Assembly: GCF_016859285.1 (NCBI RefSeq)
Contig: NC_053415.1
Span: 4,289,001 to 4,353,000 of the forward strand
Reading direction: 5' to 3'
DNA from: Xiphias gladius
Lineage: Eukaryota > Chordata > Actinopteri > Istiophoriformes > Xiphiidae
Length of the DNA: 64,000 bases
Shown one piece after another: positions 1 to 13,300 of the stretch; position 1 is the stretch's first letter; each line of letters starts with the position of its first letter. The notes under the pieces are model-generated. The model was not told the origin of the DNA and made no database searches. It was given only the letters and a program-made list of their open reading frames with translations. A program made the translations under genes and the position numbers.

Positions 1-2328
1 TTTCAAGGTCCTGGTGAAACAAGTACAGTTAACTCCTCAAGCTCTCCGAGAAAGCGACCAGTAACTGTGATATCGAAGATCATGGGCAGCATTTCCAAGC
101 ACAATGTTAGACATTGACTCAAAAGATATGTCATCTTTGCAGACTTTGCCTCATGGTAATCCTAATCCTTTCTGAAGGGCCAGGCTGGCTAGATGTGTGT
201 CATAGTTCTCTATCTTATACAACAATGTCAGAAACGTCATCTACATGTGTGACCTTCACCAGGTTACTCAATTACATCACACAGCACTTGACAACAGAAA
301 AAGTGCTGAGTTTGGACACTGGAAGACACACTGAAGTTGTGTATGAAGGTGAGGGATGAGGCAAAATCACAGAGGCCAGCAACTGAAAGAAAGGGATACA
401 TCTTTTTTATTAAATTTCAAAGTATAGAAACCTTTTTGACTGCAAATAGATGTGCAAGCATACAGTGTCTATAAACACTTGACACCATGCCCTCGGACTT
501 TTCCATGTTTTTAATTTGGTAGACTGTGGCTGTAATTAAGAGTTTTTGACAAATATCAACAGAAAACAAAAATTCTTTAATGTACAAGTTGAAAACTAAT
601 CTCCTTAAATTGATCACTGATCAAAATAAATGATGGCATAATTATCTAATCCCCTTTCTACAACATACCCAAATCATCACTGGTGCAGCCTGCTGTAGGT
701 CACGGATTAGGTGAAATGTTGACCATACGTATGTAATCAAGGCATGGCAGTTGATTTAAGGTCAAATAAACCTTATGTGGAAGATGCAGGTGTGCTTTTA
801 TTTTATATCTTGTCAAAAACTACATCATGAAGACCAGTGATTTCCAATCAGCAGTACTTGTACCCTAGGGGGTAATTCTGCAGTTACCAGGAGGTAATTC
901 TTCAGGAAGGATTCTTCATTATATTGTAACAAAAAACAATAATTTTCCAACTGCACAGGTCGCACCTTAGTTTCCAACCAAACTGACTTGGCTGTAACAG
1001 CCTGTCCTGTGACCGAGAATGCGTGCAAACTGCTTAGCAAGATAATAGGAATCTATAGATAGGTCAAACGTCCAACTTCTAAGTCATAGGTAGTATGAAT
1101 ACAAATTTGATTGAACGTACTAAAAAAAAAAAAAAAAAAAGACCAAGCCACTGATGAAGACAAAGAAAGATTTCAATACAGTCTGCAACAACTTAACTGA
1201 AATACAAGGCGGCAGAAGGATATAACATTTACAAAACCCCGAATATCTTTCTGAGTACAGTGAGATGAATGATAAAAATGAATTAAATATGGTATGGCCA
1301 CGGTTTTGCAATTCTGTAATTCAATAACATGAGGTCCACAGCTAGGGCTTGCCAGCAGGCATGTAGGCTGAAGACGGAAATGGCAGTTTTGAATCAGAAA
1401 AATCTGAGCTTTTTGATCATCATACTAAACTCAGTATTAGCTGTGAACAAGAGACTGTACGTCAGCAAAAAAAACACCATTTCCTTCAGTAGGTCTGGTG
1501 GAGGCACCATCACGCCAAGGATTGTGGGGATGTTTCTGTGCAACAGGAACTTGGAGGCTTTTTGAATGTAGCAAGTAAAAGGGTCCTGTTTCACAAAAGC
1601 AATTTGGACGATGTCAGCTCCAAATTGCAGATATATTTTAAAGCCTTACAGATCTCTTAGATGCTTGTGCATCAATCGGATGTATGGTGTTTGTTTTGAC
1701 TGGTGAAACACGAAGAGATTGGAGAAATGATCTAATGTTAAAAATCTTGCATGTAGCAAAGTTGGTAATACAGGCCCCACAAGTGTAGCAAAATACAGAG
1801 AAATCCTGGAGGAAAACCTGCTGCAGTCTGCAACAGAACTGTGACTTGGGAAAAGATTTATTTATTTTCCAACAAGACACCACCAAAGCTATACAGGAAT
1901 GGCTTAAAAAACAACAGTGTTAATGTTCAGGAGGGGCTGAGTCCAGTCCTCAAGACATTCCAAGCGTTTCGGGCAAGAAAACTGCTGTTCACACACGATG
2001 CTTGTGCAACAGAGCCTCGGCAGTTTAATAAAGAAAAGCGGGGAGATTTTTTTTGGTTAAAATATGTAAAACTGACATACTTTGTTTTAAGGCTCTAATT
2101 GCTGCCAAACTGTCGAACACTTATGCAATCAAATATTTCTGTTTTATATTTGCAGAGATTTGTTTACACTTTGACATTCTTTTTCTTTCCAGAAGAAATC
2201 CATTCTGGTTTCATGGTGAAAAAACAATATAACCATTAAAAAAAAAAAAAAAAAAAATCTACTGCTGTGGTGAAAACTTTGTATAGGCACTGTATCTGTG
2301 TCAGTGTCTATTTTCTACATGGTCATGT
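1..2328. other. Non-coding stretch downstream of wdr75
   Basis: I see no convincing gene here. The open frames are short, overlap on both strands and have no family resemblance that I can name. Two A-runs (about 1,123-1,140 and 2,239-2,258) are present. The stretch around 830-930 (an AGTGATTTCC start followed by GTACTTGTACCC) resembles the end of fish hAT-type repeats, but only weakly. The part next to 2,329 should be the wdr75 3' untranslated region. Confidence 0.5.
1857..1866 (-). terminator. Candidate wdr75 polyadenylation signals
   Basis: Two overlapping AATAAA hexamers read on the minus strand, seen as TTTATTTATT on the plus strand. They lie about 465 bases past the wdr75 stop codon, and no other AATAAA lies between them and the stop. 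Their use as the true poly(A) signal is inferred from position only. Confidence 0.35.
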
Positions 2329-5002
2329 TCAAGAGTCCAGGAGGCCTGCAAGCCAGCTGTGGTCAAGTTTCTTCACCCTCCTCAGTTCCCTAACCTGGGA
2401 TTTTGACAGAGGGGGGGCTGCAGTCTCTGTCACTTGGCCTCGCACTGACGCCTCATGTGGTCTCGAGGTGCTGGATTCCATTTCCCCCTCTGAATCCTCT
2501 TCCTCTTTCTCACTCTCCATTTCCTCCTCTGCATGTTTGTTTTCCTCCCTGAGGCCATGAGAACACATGTGTAAAAAGAGGTTAAAATGACTCTGCATAT
2601 TTTCAGAGACAAACATGAACAAGTCCACATTTTCCAATGTGCACCATTTCAGCCAGGATCTTAAGTTGCTAAATCACAAGAAGCCTGAATTCCAGCAGTG
2701 TTTTGTCAGCTCATACTGACATCATTAGACCCGCAGTGATGAAGTTAGTGAAGTGTCAAATATATTGTGTGGTCACATTTTTATCCCAACCAACCAATGA
2801 AAACATTAAAAACGTTACAATTAACCGCTGAGACTGTACATTATCATTATAAACTCTGTGTTAGGACATGTCGAATTTCTGAAGCTTGCCTTAGTGGAGT
2901 ACTGACCTGGAGTCTGCGACAGAAATGAGCAGAGACTGTACAAACATGGAGCAGAGGAAAGAGGTAGAGGGCAGGACGTGGGCGGGGGTCTGCAGAAGCT
3001 GCCAGAGAGACAAGGTTTAAGGCACCACAAACGGACACATCCAAAAACTACAAAGATGTCCCTGCATTCAAATTTCCACAAAAATCTGAAAATCTTAAAT
3101 ATCCATGTCACAAATTTGAGAAGCACAAACAAAAATTTTTCACTTGTTCACTTGAACCATATGAACCAGCTTATATTCAATACAAAGTGACAGAGGGTGT
3201 TGTATGCTACACACACTGTAAAGCCCCCTGAGGAAAATATGTAACACTGGGATATATAAATAAAAGTGACTTGACTTAATCCATGCAGGGCTGCACTACT
3301 GACCTCCTTAATAGCAACAGAGCCCTGCGGCAGAGGCGTTCTTTCAGCAGATAAGGTGCTTAGTATATCTTGATTTTCCTGTTGCTGCTGCCGGTGTTTT
3401 CCCAGCAACAGGTAGAAAGGTGTCATGGCGACACTGTCATCGATCACAAGCTTAAAGGGGGAAAAATCATAAGCAATGTTAGGGAAAACAGGAAAGTTAT
3501 CACATTACTAGAAATGAAAATGGGTCATCAGTTTGAAAAAGTGGGATAAAGGTAAATCTTCAGCACTCATGTCTTTTGATAGAGACAGAAACAGAGAGGG
3601 TATATTTTGTGGATTGTGTTCCCTCTGCCCAATTTTAAGAGAACAGAACCTTAAAAAAGCGATACGGATCCACAGATGGTTTGTTTATTGGAGTTTTAGT
3701 GACCTTCTGCCAGTTCGTGTAACTTCAGCTTAGCACAAGGAGCTGGGTTTTCACCAGGTTTTACCCTCGGTGTTCATTTGAGAAGAAAAACATATGAAGC
3801 GACAGCTGAAGACAGGCATCAGTCAAGCTCACAGTTTTCATTTTCTAGTTGTGACATGTTCCACCTGGCAAGCATGTGGAATTACTGCATATCAGAGCTT
3901 AAGTTTGGTCCCCTCAGAGTTCAGAAAACTGCTGCAAACATCCTCGCTATTTAACACCTTGAGCTTTTGAGCCCCAGGCCAAAAACGTTTGCAACCCTCT
4001 CATGCTGAGCGGTGGTTGGTGCACAGGTGACTGTACCTGTTTGCTGGAAGCCATCAGTCTGTCGTCTTCTGCCCTGGTAGTGAAAGTCATGAGGTCCTGC
4101 AGGAAAGTCCACATCAGTCAACAGCATCAACAACATAATGACACACAGAATGTGCTAAGGTAGCTAAGGAACAAAGTTCTTTTTGTGCCAACGTTATATT
4201 TTCCCAACGTCACACGGTTACAAAAATCTCATGATGATAGCCACAACATTCACAGCACATACAGTTAGGTACATTAGTATTTGGACAGTGACACAATTTT
4301 GGTAATTTTGCCACTGTACACCAACACAGTGGATTTGAAATGAAGTCATCAAGATGTGATTAAAGCATAGACTTTCCGCTTTAATTCAAGCCATTTTTAT
4401 AGATAGTCCCTCATTTTCAGATGCTCAAAAGTAATTGGACAATTTAATATTGATCTGTTTCATATCCAGCCGTGGCCTGTTCCCTTGTTATTTCATGACA
4501 AATTAAGCAGAAAAAAGGTGTGGAGTTAATTCCAAGTGTTGAATTTGCATTGGGTAGCTGTTTCATGGGAACTCTTAATATGTGGCCCAAAGAGGTGTGG
4601 ACACAAATGAAGGAGGCCATCACTAGGCTGAAAAAACAAAACAAAGACAACTAAAGTGGAAGACTGCAGAATTCTTTCCTTGGTGAAGAAAAACCCTTCA
4701 CAACATCTAGCCAGGTCAATGACAATATCTTATAATGTCAAAGAAAAACTCTCCTCGTTTCTGTTCTATTCTTAATACCAGTTTAGCATAAAATCTTTTC
4801 TTGAGTGTTTACCATGTACTGAGTGAGGAAGTAAAGCTGACTGCAGTTGAGCCACTGACTGCTCTCTTCACAGCTCTCCAGCATCTCATCCCTCGGTGCA
4901 AAGACGGCACGAGTCACCTTGCCTGAACACACAGCCTTATGGGAAAACAGTGGCCGAGGCTCATTGGGCTTAAACACAAACACTGAAACAGAGAAGGAAG
5001 GG

Positions 5003-5033
<31 letters not shown>

Positions 5034-8000
5034 ATGCAAAAATCATTAAAAAGGAAAGATTGATTTCTACATTCAGATTAAACCTTTAAGCTGACAGCTA
5101 AAAAGAAATTTAAGCGTCAAAGCCCTGGCGCAATGTATGTTACAAATTTTAATTCTGTTGCAGCCTTATGCCAACATCGTTTAAATTCATTTTTTCCCTC
5201 ATCAATCTACACTCAATTCCCCATAATGACAAAGCAAAAACTGAAACATCACATTGTCATAACTATTCAGACCCTTTGCTATGACACTTGAAATTTAGTT
5301 CAGGTGCTTCCTATTTCTGTAGATCATCTTTGAGATGTTTCTACACCTCAAGTGGAGTCCACCTGTGGTCAGTTCAATTGACTGAACATGGTTTGGAAAG
5401 GCACACACCTGTCTACATAAGGTCTCACAGCTGGAAATGCATATAAGTTAAAAACCAAGCCATGAGGTCCAAGATACTGCCTGCAGAGGTCAGAGACAGG
5501 ATTGTGTCGGGGGCACAGATTGGAGGAAGGCTAGAAAAAAAAAAAATTGGTGGGCTGAAGGTTCCCAAGAAAAAAGTGGCCTCCATAATTCTTCAGTGGA
5601 AGAAGTTTGGAACAACCAGGACTCTACCTAGAGCTGGGGGAGCAGTTTGGGGAGAAGGGCCTTGATACGAGAGGTAACCAAGAACCTGATGGTCATTCTG
5701 GCTGAACTCCCGAGATCCTGTGTGGAGATGGCAGAAACTTCCAGATGGACAAACACCACTGCAATACTCTACCGATCTGGGCTTTATGGCAGAGTGGCCG
5801 GATGGAAGCCTCTCCTCAGTCAAAGACATATGAAAGCGGCATGAACTTTGCAAACAAGCACCTAAAGGATTGTCAGACTGTGAGACACAAGATTCTCTGG
5901 TCTTATGAAACCAAGATTTAACTATTTGGCCTTAATTCTAAGCGTCATGTCTGGAGAAGACCAGGTACCGCTCATCACATGCCCAATACCATCCCAACGT
6001 TGAAGTGTGGTGGTGGTAGCATCATGATGTGTGAGTGTTTTTCAGTGGCAGGGACAGGGAGACTGGTCAGGGTCAAGGGAAATCTGAACAGAGCAAAGTA
6101 CAGAGATATGCGTCCTGAAAACCTGGTCCAGAGCAGTCAGGACCTCAGACTGGGCCAAAGGTTCCCCTTTCAACAGGACAATGACCCTAAGCACACAGTC
6201 ACATGAGTGGCTCAGGGACAACTCTGTGAATGTCCTTCAGTGGCCCAACCAGAGCCCTGACTTGAACCCAATCAAACATCTCTGGAGAGATGTATAAAGC
6301 TTATCGCCTCATACCCTATAAGTTGTAATTGCTGGCTAAGGTGCTTCAACTAAGAACTGAGTAAAGGGGCTTTTAATAAATTTGCAAAAGTTTTCCAAAT
6401 TCTGTTTTTGTTTTGCCACAATGGGTTACTGAGTGTAGACTGAGGGAAAAAAATTATTTAAACGATTTTAGCACAAGACTGCAACATAAAATGTGAAAAA
6501 AGTGAAGGGGTCTGAATACTTTGTGAATGCACTGTAATTTTAACCTCGTGAACACGTAACTTTTCATGCTTTGGTATTTTTAAAAAATAAATCGATAGAT
6601 TTATACTCAAATGATATACAGAGTGAAAGTAAATTGGAGATCTTTTCTTTGGACTGACTGACATTATTACTGCCACTCTGGCCAGATTTATCCTTCATAT
6701 TCAAGTATTAACCTGTTCAGAAATGGTTGCTGTGGCTTTAAATTTGATTAGCAAAAAAAAAGCTTTCCGCATGGTTTGAGAAAGGATTCCAACTCTGATT
6801 TGGGCACAAGGTTGAAGCTTACAGTCGGTGCATCCAGACTGACAGCAGAAGGCAGCCATGTTCTCAGAGAGGGGGTCAGCCAGCAGCAGGCTGATGTCCA
6901 TGGAGGTGCTCCACTCCACTGCAAGAGAGGACAGGAGACAGAAGAAAACAGAGAAAGAAAAAAAGGAAAAATTTTGTTATATGTATGGACAAAATAAAAA
7001 ATCAGCTTCAGTTAATGCACACAGTTACAAATTTATTTATGACATGTACACATGTGGTCTTACAGGAGCAGGTGAGGAGGTTCCAGCAACAGAGCTGGCT
7101 GTTCACAGTGGTTCCCAGCAGATACTTGGAACAGCTTAGTCGTCCAAAATAAAGATCCCTGATGGAGAAAAAAAAAGTCTCTTTAGTTTTTCTGTGACAC
7201 ACACCACACATATTTCACAGGATTAGCTTTTGAAGAGTTTTCCACTTTGGGGGCTTCAAATGGGAACATGTAAGCAGGGTCTGAAGACCCACCAAGAACC
7301 AATGGCAGATGAATCAATAACTATTGCCTTTCAGACTTCAAAATACTGCCTTCTACGCATCATTTAAAGTAAGTCTGACATCCCCATGAAAAAATGCATT
7401 ATTACTTTTCTTGATAAAAATTACTCTCAATTGTATCTCTTTTATCAGCCTCCTGCAAGTGAGCAAAAACATTATTAAGTCCTGAAGTTACGTGTAAAAA
7501 GTCGAGAGTTAGTGAAGTTGGAAGAGAAGTAATTGACCCAGCTTTACACATCCATAGGTGGTAGTTATGTAAGGGGCACCGGGCAGCTGTCAAAACAGTT
7601 GACCATTAACATTTTCCACTTTCCCCCCTTTCAACTTTGAAGTCTTATTACTCACAAATTCCCTTTCAGCTTCCAAATTACACAGGAAATGTCTGCTCGT
7701 CTGAAGAGGTTTTCTGAGTATGATTGCATTAAGTTCGTGTATGAGGGAAAACAAATAAAAGTCTGCCTATTGCCACTAATTACCAAGTGAGCTTTTCTAG
7801 TGCTGTCGACTGAGACACCTTTTAAAGAAGTTTCCTTTCTTTATGCTTATCTCTGTTGGGTCCTTCATTTTAAGATAAATTGCAAGTCATCTCTTTGTTT
7901 TTCTTGCAAATATAATAAAGGCTGACTGAGTGTTTTGGGCTTATTTCAGAAAAGTGGTACAGAAAGTAAAAACAGTAGCTTTGTGTCCTCATTGACCAGG

Positions 8001-10352
8001 GGGCCCCTTCTTCAGCAGAAGGGACAACTGCCAACATTTCTTAGACTCAGGCAACGTTGCAAAACTGCGGCCGGTCCCCGTGTTCAGCTGGCTGACAGGC
8101 AGCACTTCTTTTGCTCAGGCGGTTACATCTCCTTTCTGCTGTGAGAAACAACACTCTGGACCTCTGCCAGTGTGTTGAAGAGGTCATTTAACTGCTCAAA
8201 GACGTCCACCACTGAGGAGCCTCAGCAGCTAATTGTTTAGTGAATCTGTGTGCGCGTTTGTGTGTGTGTGTGCGTGCGCTGTGTCTTAAGTAACTGCCCA
8301 CTGTTACTTGTATGTCTCTTGGCATTGCTTTAACTGAATATGAGTTGTGATTTCTCTTCAAAATAAGAAGACTGAATCAGAGTTATGAGCACAAGGCTCT
8401 CTCCTCCCCTTTTGTTGTCCAAAAACTATTAAAAACAAATGAACATCCCACAATGTGCACTGGGTAACATGTTTCTTCATTACCATGAACACACACACTC
8501 TAGTTAATTTCGAGTTTATCCCACAAACAACATCCCGCTGCTGTAAATACTCACTAGAGCACCAAATGGGGATTAATTCACAGCTGAAAATAGTCCCCGC
8601 TAAATGCCTAATTTCCTAATGATTGAGTAACATTTACTAAAATCTTTTTCACAAATGAAACTACACTCACTGAGCACTTTATTAGAAACACCTTACTAAT
8701 ACTGGGTACAGCCTCCCCTTGCTGTCAGAACAGCTTCAGTTCTTCGAGGCATGGATTCCACAAGATGGTGGAAACATTCATTTGAGATTCTGGTCCATGT
8801 TGACATGATCACATGATTTCTGCAGATTTGTCAACTGCACATTCATGCTGCCAGTCTCCTGTTTTACCACATCCCAAACGTGTTCTACTGGATTCAGGTC
8901 TGAGGAATGGGGAGGCCATGAAGTACCCCTAAGTCATCGTGTTCATGAAACAAGTTTGAGACAACTTTTGCTTAGTGACCTGGTACGTTATCGTGCTGGA
9001 AGTTGCCATTAGAAGATGGTAAACTGTGGCCATGAAGGGAAGCATATGGTCAGTAAAAATACTCAGATAGGCTGTGGCATTCAAACCACGATTATTGGTA
9101 TTAATGGGCCCAAATGGTACCAAGAGAACATTCACTACACTATTACACCACCATCACCAGGCTTGACTGTTGATGCAAGGCAGGTTGGGTCCATGGATTC
9201 GTGCCGTTGACACCAGACTAATACCCTACCATCTGCGTGCATCAGCAGAAATCCAGATTCATCAGGCCAGGCTACATTTTTCCAGTCTTCAGCTGTCCAG
9301 TTTCTGGTGAGCCTGTGCCCACTGCAGCCTCAGATTTCTGTTCTTGGCTGACAGGAGCGGAACCTTACAAGGACTTCTGCTGTTTTAGCCCATCTGCCTC
9401 AAGGATCGAGGTGTTGTGCATTCTGTGACGCTTTTCTGCTCACCGCAGATTAGTGGGCAATTCAGACTAATTTGGCTAAAACCTTAAATTCAATTGATGT
9501 GTCAGGAAACTAAAAGGATAAAGCCCGGCACCAACAAAGTTCCTTGATTCTTACTCACCAACAATCATGCCATAGTCAAAGTCACTGAGATCACGTTTTT
9601 GTCCCCATTCTGATGTTTGATGTGAACATTAACTGAAGCTCCTGACTTGTATCTGCAGGATTTTATGCACTACACTGCTACTACATGATTGGCTGATTGG
9701 ATAACTGCAGGTGTACAGGTGTTCCTAAAAAGGGCTTGGTGAGTGTGTATATGAGTATATATATATATATATATATATATTTGTGACACTATATATTTTG
9801 ACCCCGTTTTAAACATTTATGTCTTCAGTAGGAACTAATTGCCTTGGTTCTGAGTTGCACAGACAAGGCAGGGAAGTGAAGAAGTATTTAGAGACAGGCT
9901 GTAGATTTTGGTCTTTTCATGGGATCTTTTTGACAGTAAGGAAAACCTAAAATAACACCAGCCCTATTCCTTAAAAATGCTATTTACTGCAGGGTTTTGT
10001 ACTGTCAGATGTTATCATGTCCAAATCCATTGTTTTTTTTAGCTGAATGTGAGGCCTTGATGTCCCTTTATGCTTTCTGTACTTGTTATATCAGTTTGTA
10101 CTAATCTTAAACACTCGTTGCTTGTTCACTGTGACAAATTCTGTGGGTATGAAGATTTTTCATGTTAGTTGTGTCTTTCTCATTATGTGTGTGTTAGGAC
10201 TGTGTAATAACCTTAAAATGTTTATGTCAAATTTTTTGGATACAAGTGAAACTATGATATCTGTGTTGCAGTACAGATAGTAAAATAATGCTTTGACACC
10301 CTAATTTGCAGAGTAAACGAGTATTTCCATTAAAAACGTTTTTTCACCATTT

Positions 10353-10385
<33 letters not shown>

Positions 10386-13300
10386 TCACAATTGTCAATA
10401 CATTATTCCTTAATCCGTACAGCTGTACAGAAAGAAGTTGATTTAAAGACACAATATAAAGAATCTGACCAAGTATTCAATGATAATTTTCAATATTTAA
10501 AAGTTCTGCAAACATAATCCACTTAGTATTACAAGTATTGAGATTCAACAACAAGCCCTACTTAATATGGGTATTTGTGTGCATGTATATAATCTGACCT
10601 GATAGCTCCAGGCGGCTGGGACAGAGTCGTCAGGAGCTCCCAGGAGGACGGACTCCACACAGTCACTACCTCCTGAAAGCTGACAGCCAACAAAGAACCA
10701 TCGGCTGAAAAACAGCAGCACTCGGGCACCAGCCCGTGATAGCCTCCAACAAAATCACACAACCAAGATGGACCTTCATCTGTTCAAGAGGAAGGAGAGA
10801 GGGAGACAGACACAGAGGGTATTAGATTAGTGAGAAATACAGCCTAATTTGGCCAAAACCTTAAATTCAATTGATGTGTAAAGAAGCTAAAAGGATAAAG
10901 CCTGATTCTTACTGATGTCTTCGAGACTAAAAATGTCCAAATCATGCTTCGTCAAAGCACTTTGGATAAAAGCTGATGGTAAGATAGACATTATAATATG
11001 GAGTTAAGATGTTGTAGGAAGAAGTCAAACTAAAATGTTACACATTTCAACTTTCAACAGGTAATTTGGTCTTTTTGGCTTGATAGTTGTATATGATTTA
11101 CAGTTTCTTGCTCCAGTATTTGTTTAAAAGAAGATGTGCAGTGACCTACAGTATAAATTGACCTTATGATGTTTTTCTTTAGATCAAACAATTAAAAAAA
11201 AAGACTGGTAGAGATAGGAAATGTATGCTTTTTCAACTGTACAGATATGGTTTGTTTTTTGCTGTTACTTTTTTACTATTATTTTAATGGTGCATTTCTC
11301 TATAGAAATCTATGCTATCCCAAAATTATGCTTAAATGTTGGGAAAAAAGAGCATGGACCTCTGTGGGTAAAGACAGTTATGGGTTAAATACTCAAATTC
11401 TATCGCTGAGGACAACTCACACTAAGCTATGCTAAACTCATAAAGAACACAGTTCTTGAACACTAAGTTGGAGATGAACACCAAGAATCAGAAAAGTCAA
11501 AGCCTAAAACAACAGAGAAAGAGAGAGTTAAAAGAGCACAGTAAATGTTACCACAGTTTAACAGCTCAGCCAAATTCTACCTTTCGGTTGAATGGACTGT
11601 CAAAAACGGAGGTAGAGTACTTACCCTCTGTGTGGGCTGGTGCATCCAGCTGCCAGGCTTTGAAGTGTCCGTCCTTGCTGGCGGAGACCAGCATGGTGGT
11701 CTGGCTGTTGGTGGCATGGCAAAAGCACATGGCTGTAATCCGGGACTCGTGGGGGGCCGAGATGGTCGTGTTCAGCACAAAACTGAAAGTGGTTCAGTAA
11801 ATATGTTACAGGGTCATGGTTGGGGATCAAGAAAAAAAAATAATTAACTGTTGCTTAACTGCACTAAGAAAAAACACTAGTGGACTGACTGAACTACAAA
11901 CTCAGAAACACTTTCAGGCCAGTCTACTACCGAATTTAGTCTATGTGACTGACACCAGCATATAGAAAGACAAGATATACTTTACATGTCTATACCTCTG
12001 TGTTTGTTCATCAAATGCCCACAGTTTCAAACTAAGCTCCAGCTCAGCAGCTTTCTGTTTTCTTTCTTCCACTGTTGCTAGCCAGTTTCCAGAGGCATCG
12101 AAGGCCGCCTTGACCACCTCAAACTGCTGCAGGCCCAACTCATGAATATACTCCTGCTGCACGATGTCCAGCTGCAGGAAACACGGAAGATGATCTTAGT
12201 ATTTAGCTATTAAGGCTAATTCAAACCAAGGTGTGGCTCACAGTATTGTGAAGTGAGCCTATGGAAAAGAATGGATTTGTGTTTCTGTCCTCAGAAATTT
12301 CTGAATTGGTTAGTTTGTTCAAATTGGTTGTTTTGAAATACTTGTAGAATACACAATTTGAACCATATTTATAGAATTTCACAAGCTGAAATAGCATTAC
12401 GTCAGTAAAAGCCTCTCAAAATAATCAACAAACTCACTTGGACTGGCGTGCATGTGAAATCTTAAACTAAGTTTATAGAGCAGCGTGCTTACGTTGTACA
12501 GCAGTTTGTCTCTTTGGAGGGAGTAAAACTGCAGGTGGCCTGGTTTGCCGTTCAACACCATGGCTCTGCTGCGTGGGTCCACCATCAAGTCTGTCATGAC
12601 ACTTTCTCCTGCACCAGAAGAAAAAAAGTGATAATCAGTTGCTTCCTTTACACGCACAGAGTAACCTTGCAGGTTCAAACCTTGTTTTTTTTCCTCTCTT
12701 TTTGATGAAAGGTTTGATGCGAGAGACATAGAGGCACAATTGTTCAGAAATCTGTAATCATTTTACAGGATACATTTTTTTACCTCTGCCTACTCATACA
12801 GAATGATGCAACAAAATACACATTGTATAACACTAAGTCAATCTGCTGGGGATACTGATGTAAAAATACAAGACAAGGTATTTCTTGTTAATATGACAGA
12901 AGATTTGGTGACAAATTAAAAAAAAAAAGTTATTTTAATTTCACAATAATCCTAACAATAATACCTTTACCAGTAATACCTTTACATCCATTGATTTAAC
13001 ACTGATGTATTGAAATGTACAATCTTGTTAGCTGGGGCTTTCTTGATGATACTTATGCAGCTGGTATACCTGATTAAAAAGCCATTGCCAGGGGTTTGTT
13101 TGAGTTCCTTTATCTCTCATGTTCATCTCTGATGTGGTTGTCTCGGCACATATCTAGTTATTTGCAAGTGAGGAATTTTGTTATTTTTCTACACCCTTGC
13201 CCTATTACAGGGTCAGCAATGTGGTTGTCTGGTTTACTGGTTAAGCTGAGTACTGGTGAATTAAAACCTTATTCTATAATGGCCATAATCTTCCTTAGAA

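Noticed and set aside
114-359. Open frame at the left edge
   Set aside because: No recognisable family, no splice signals, and unremarkable composition. It is treated as a chance frame.
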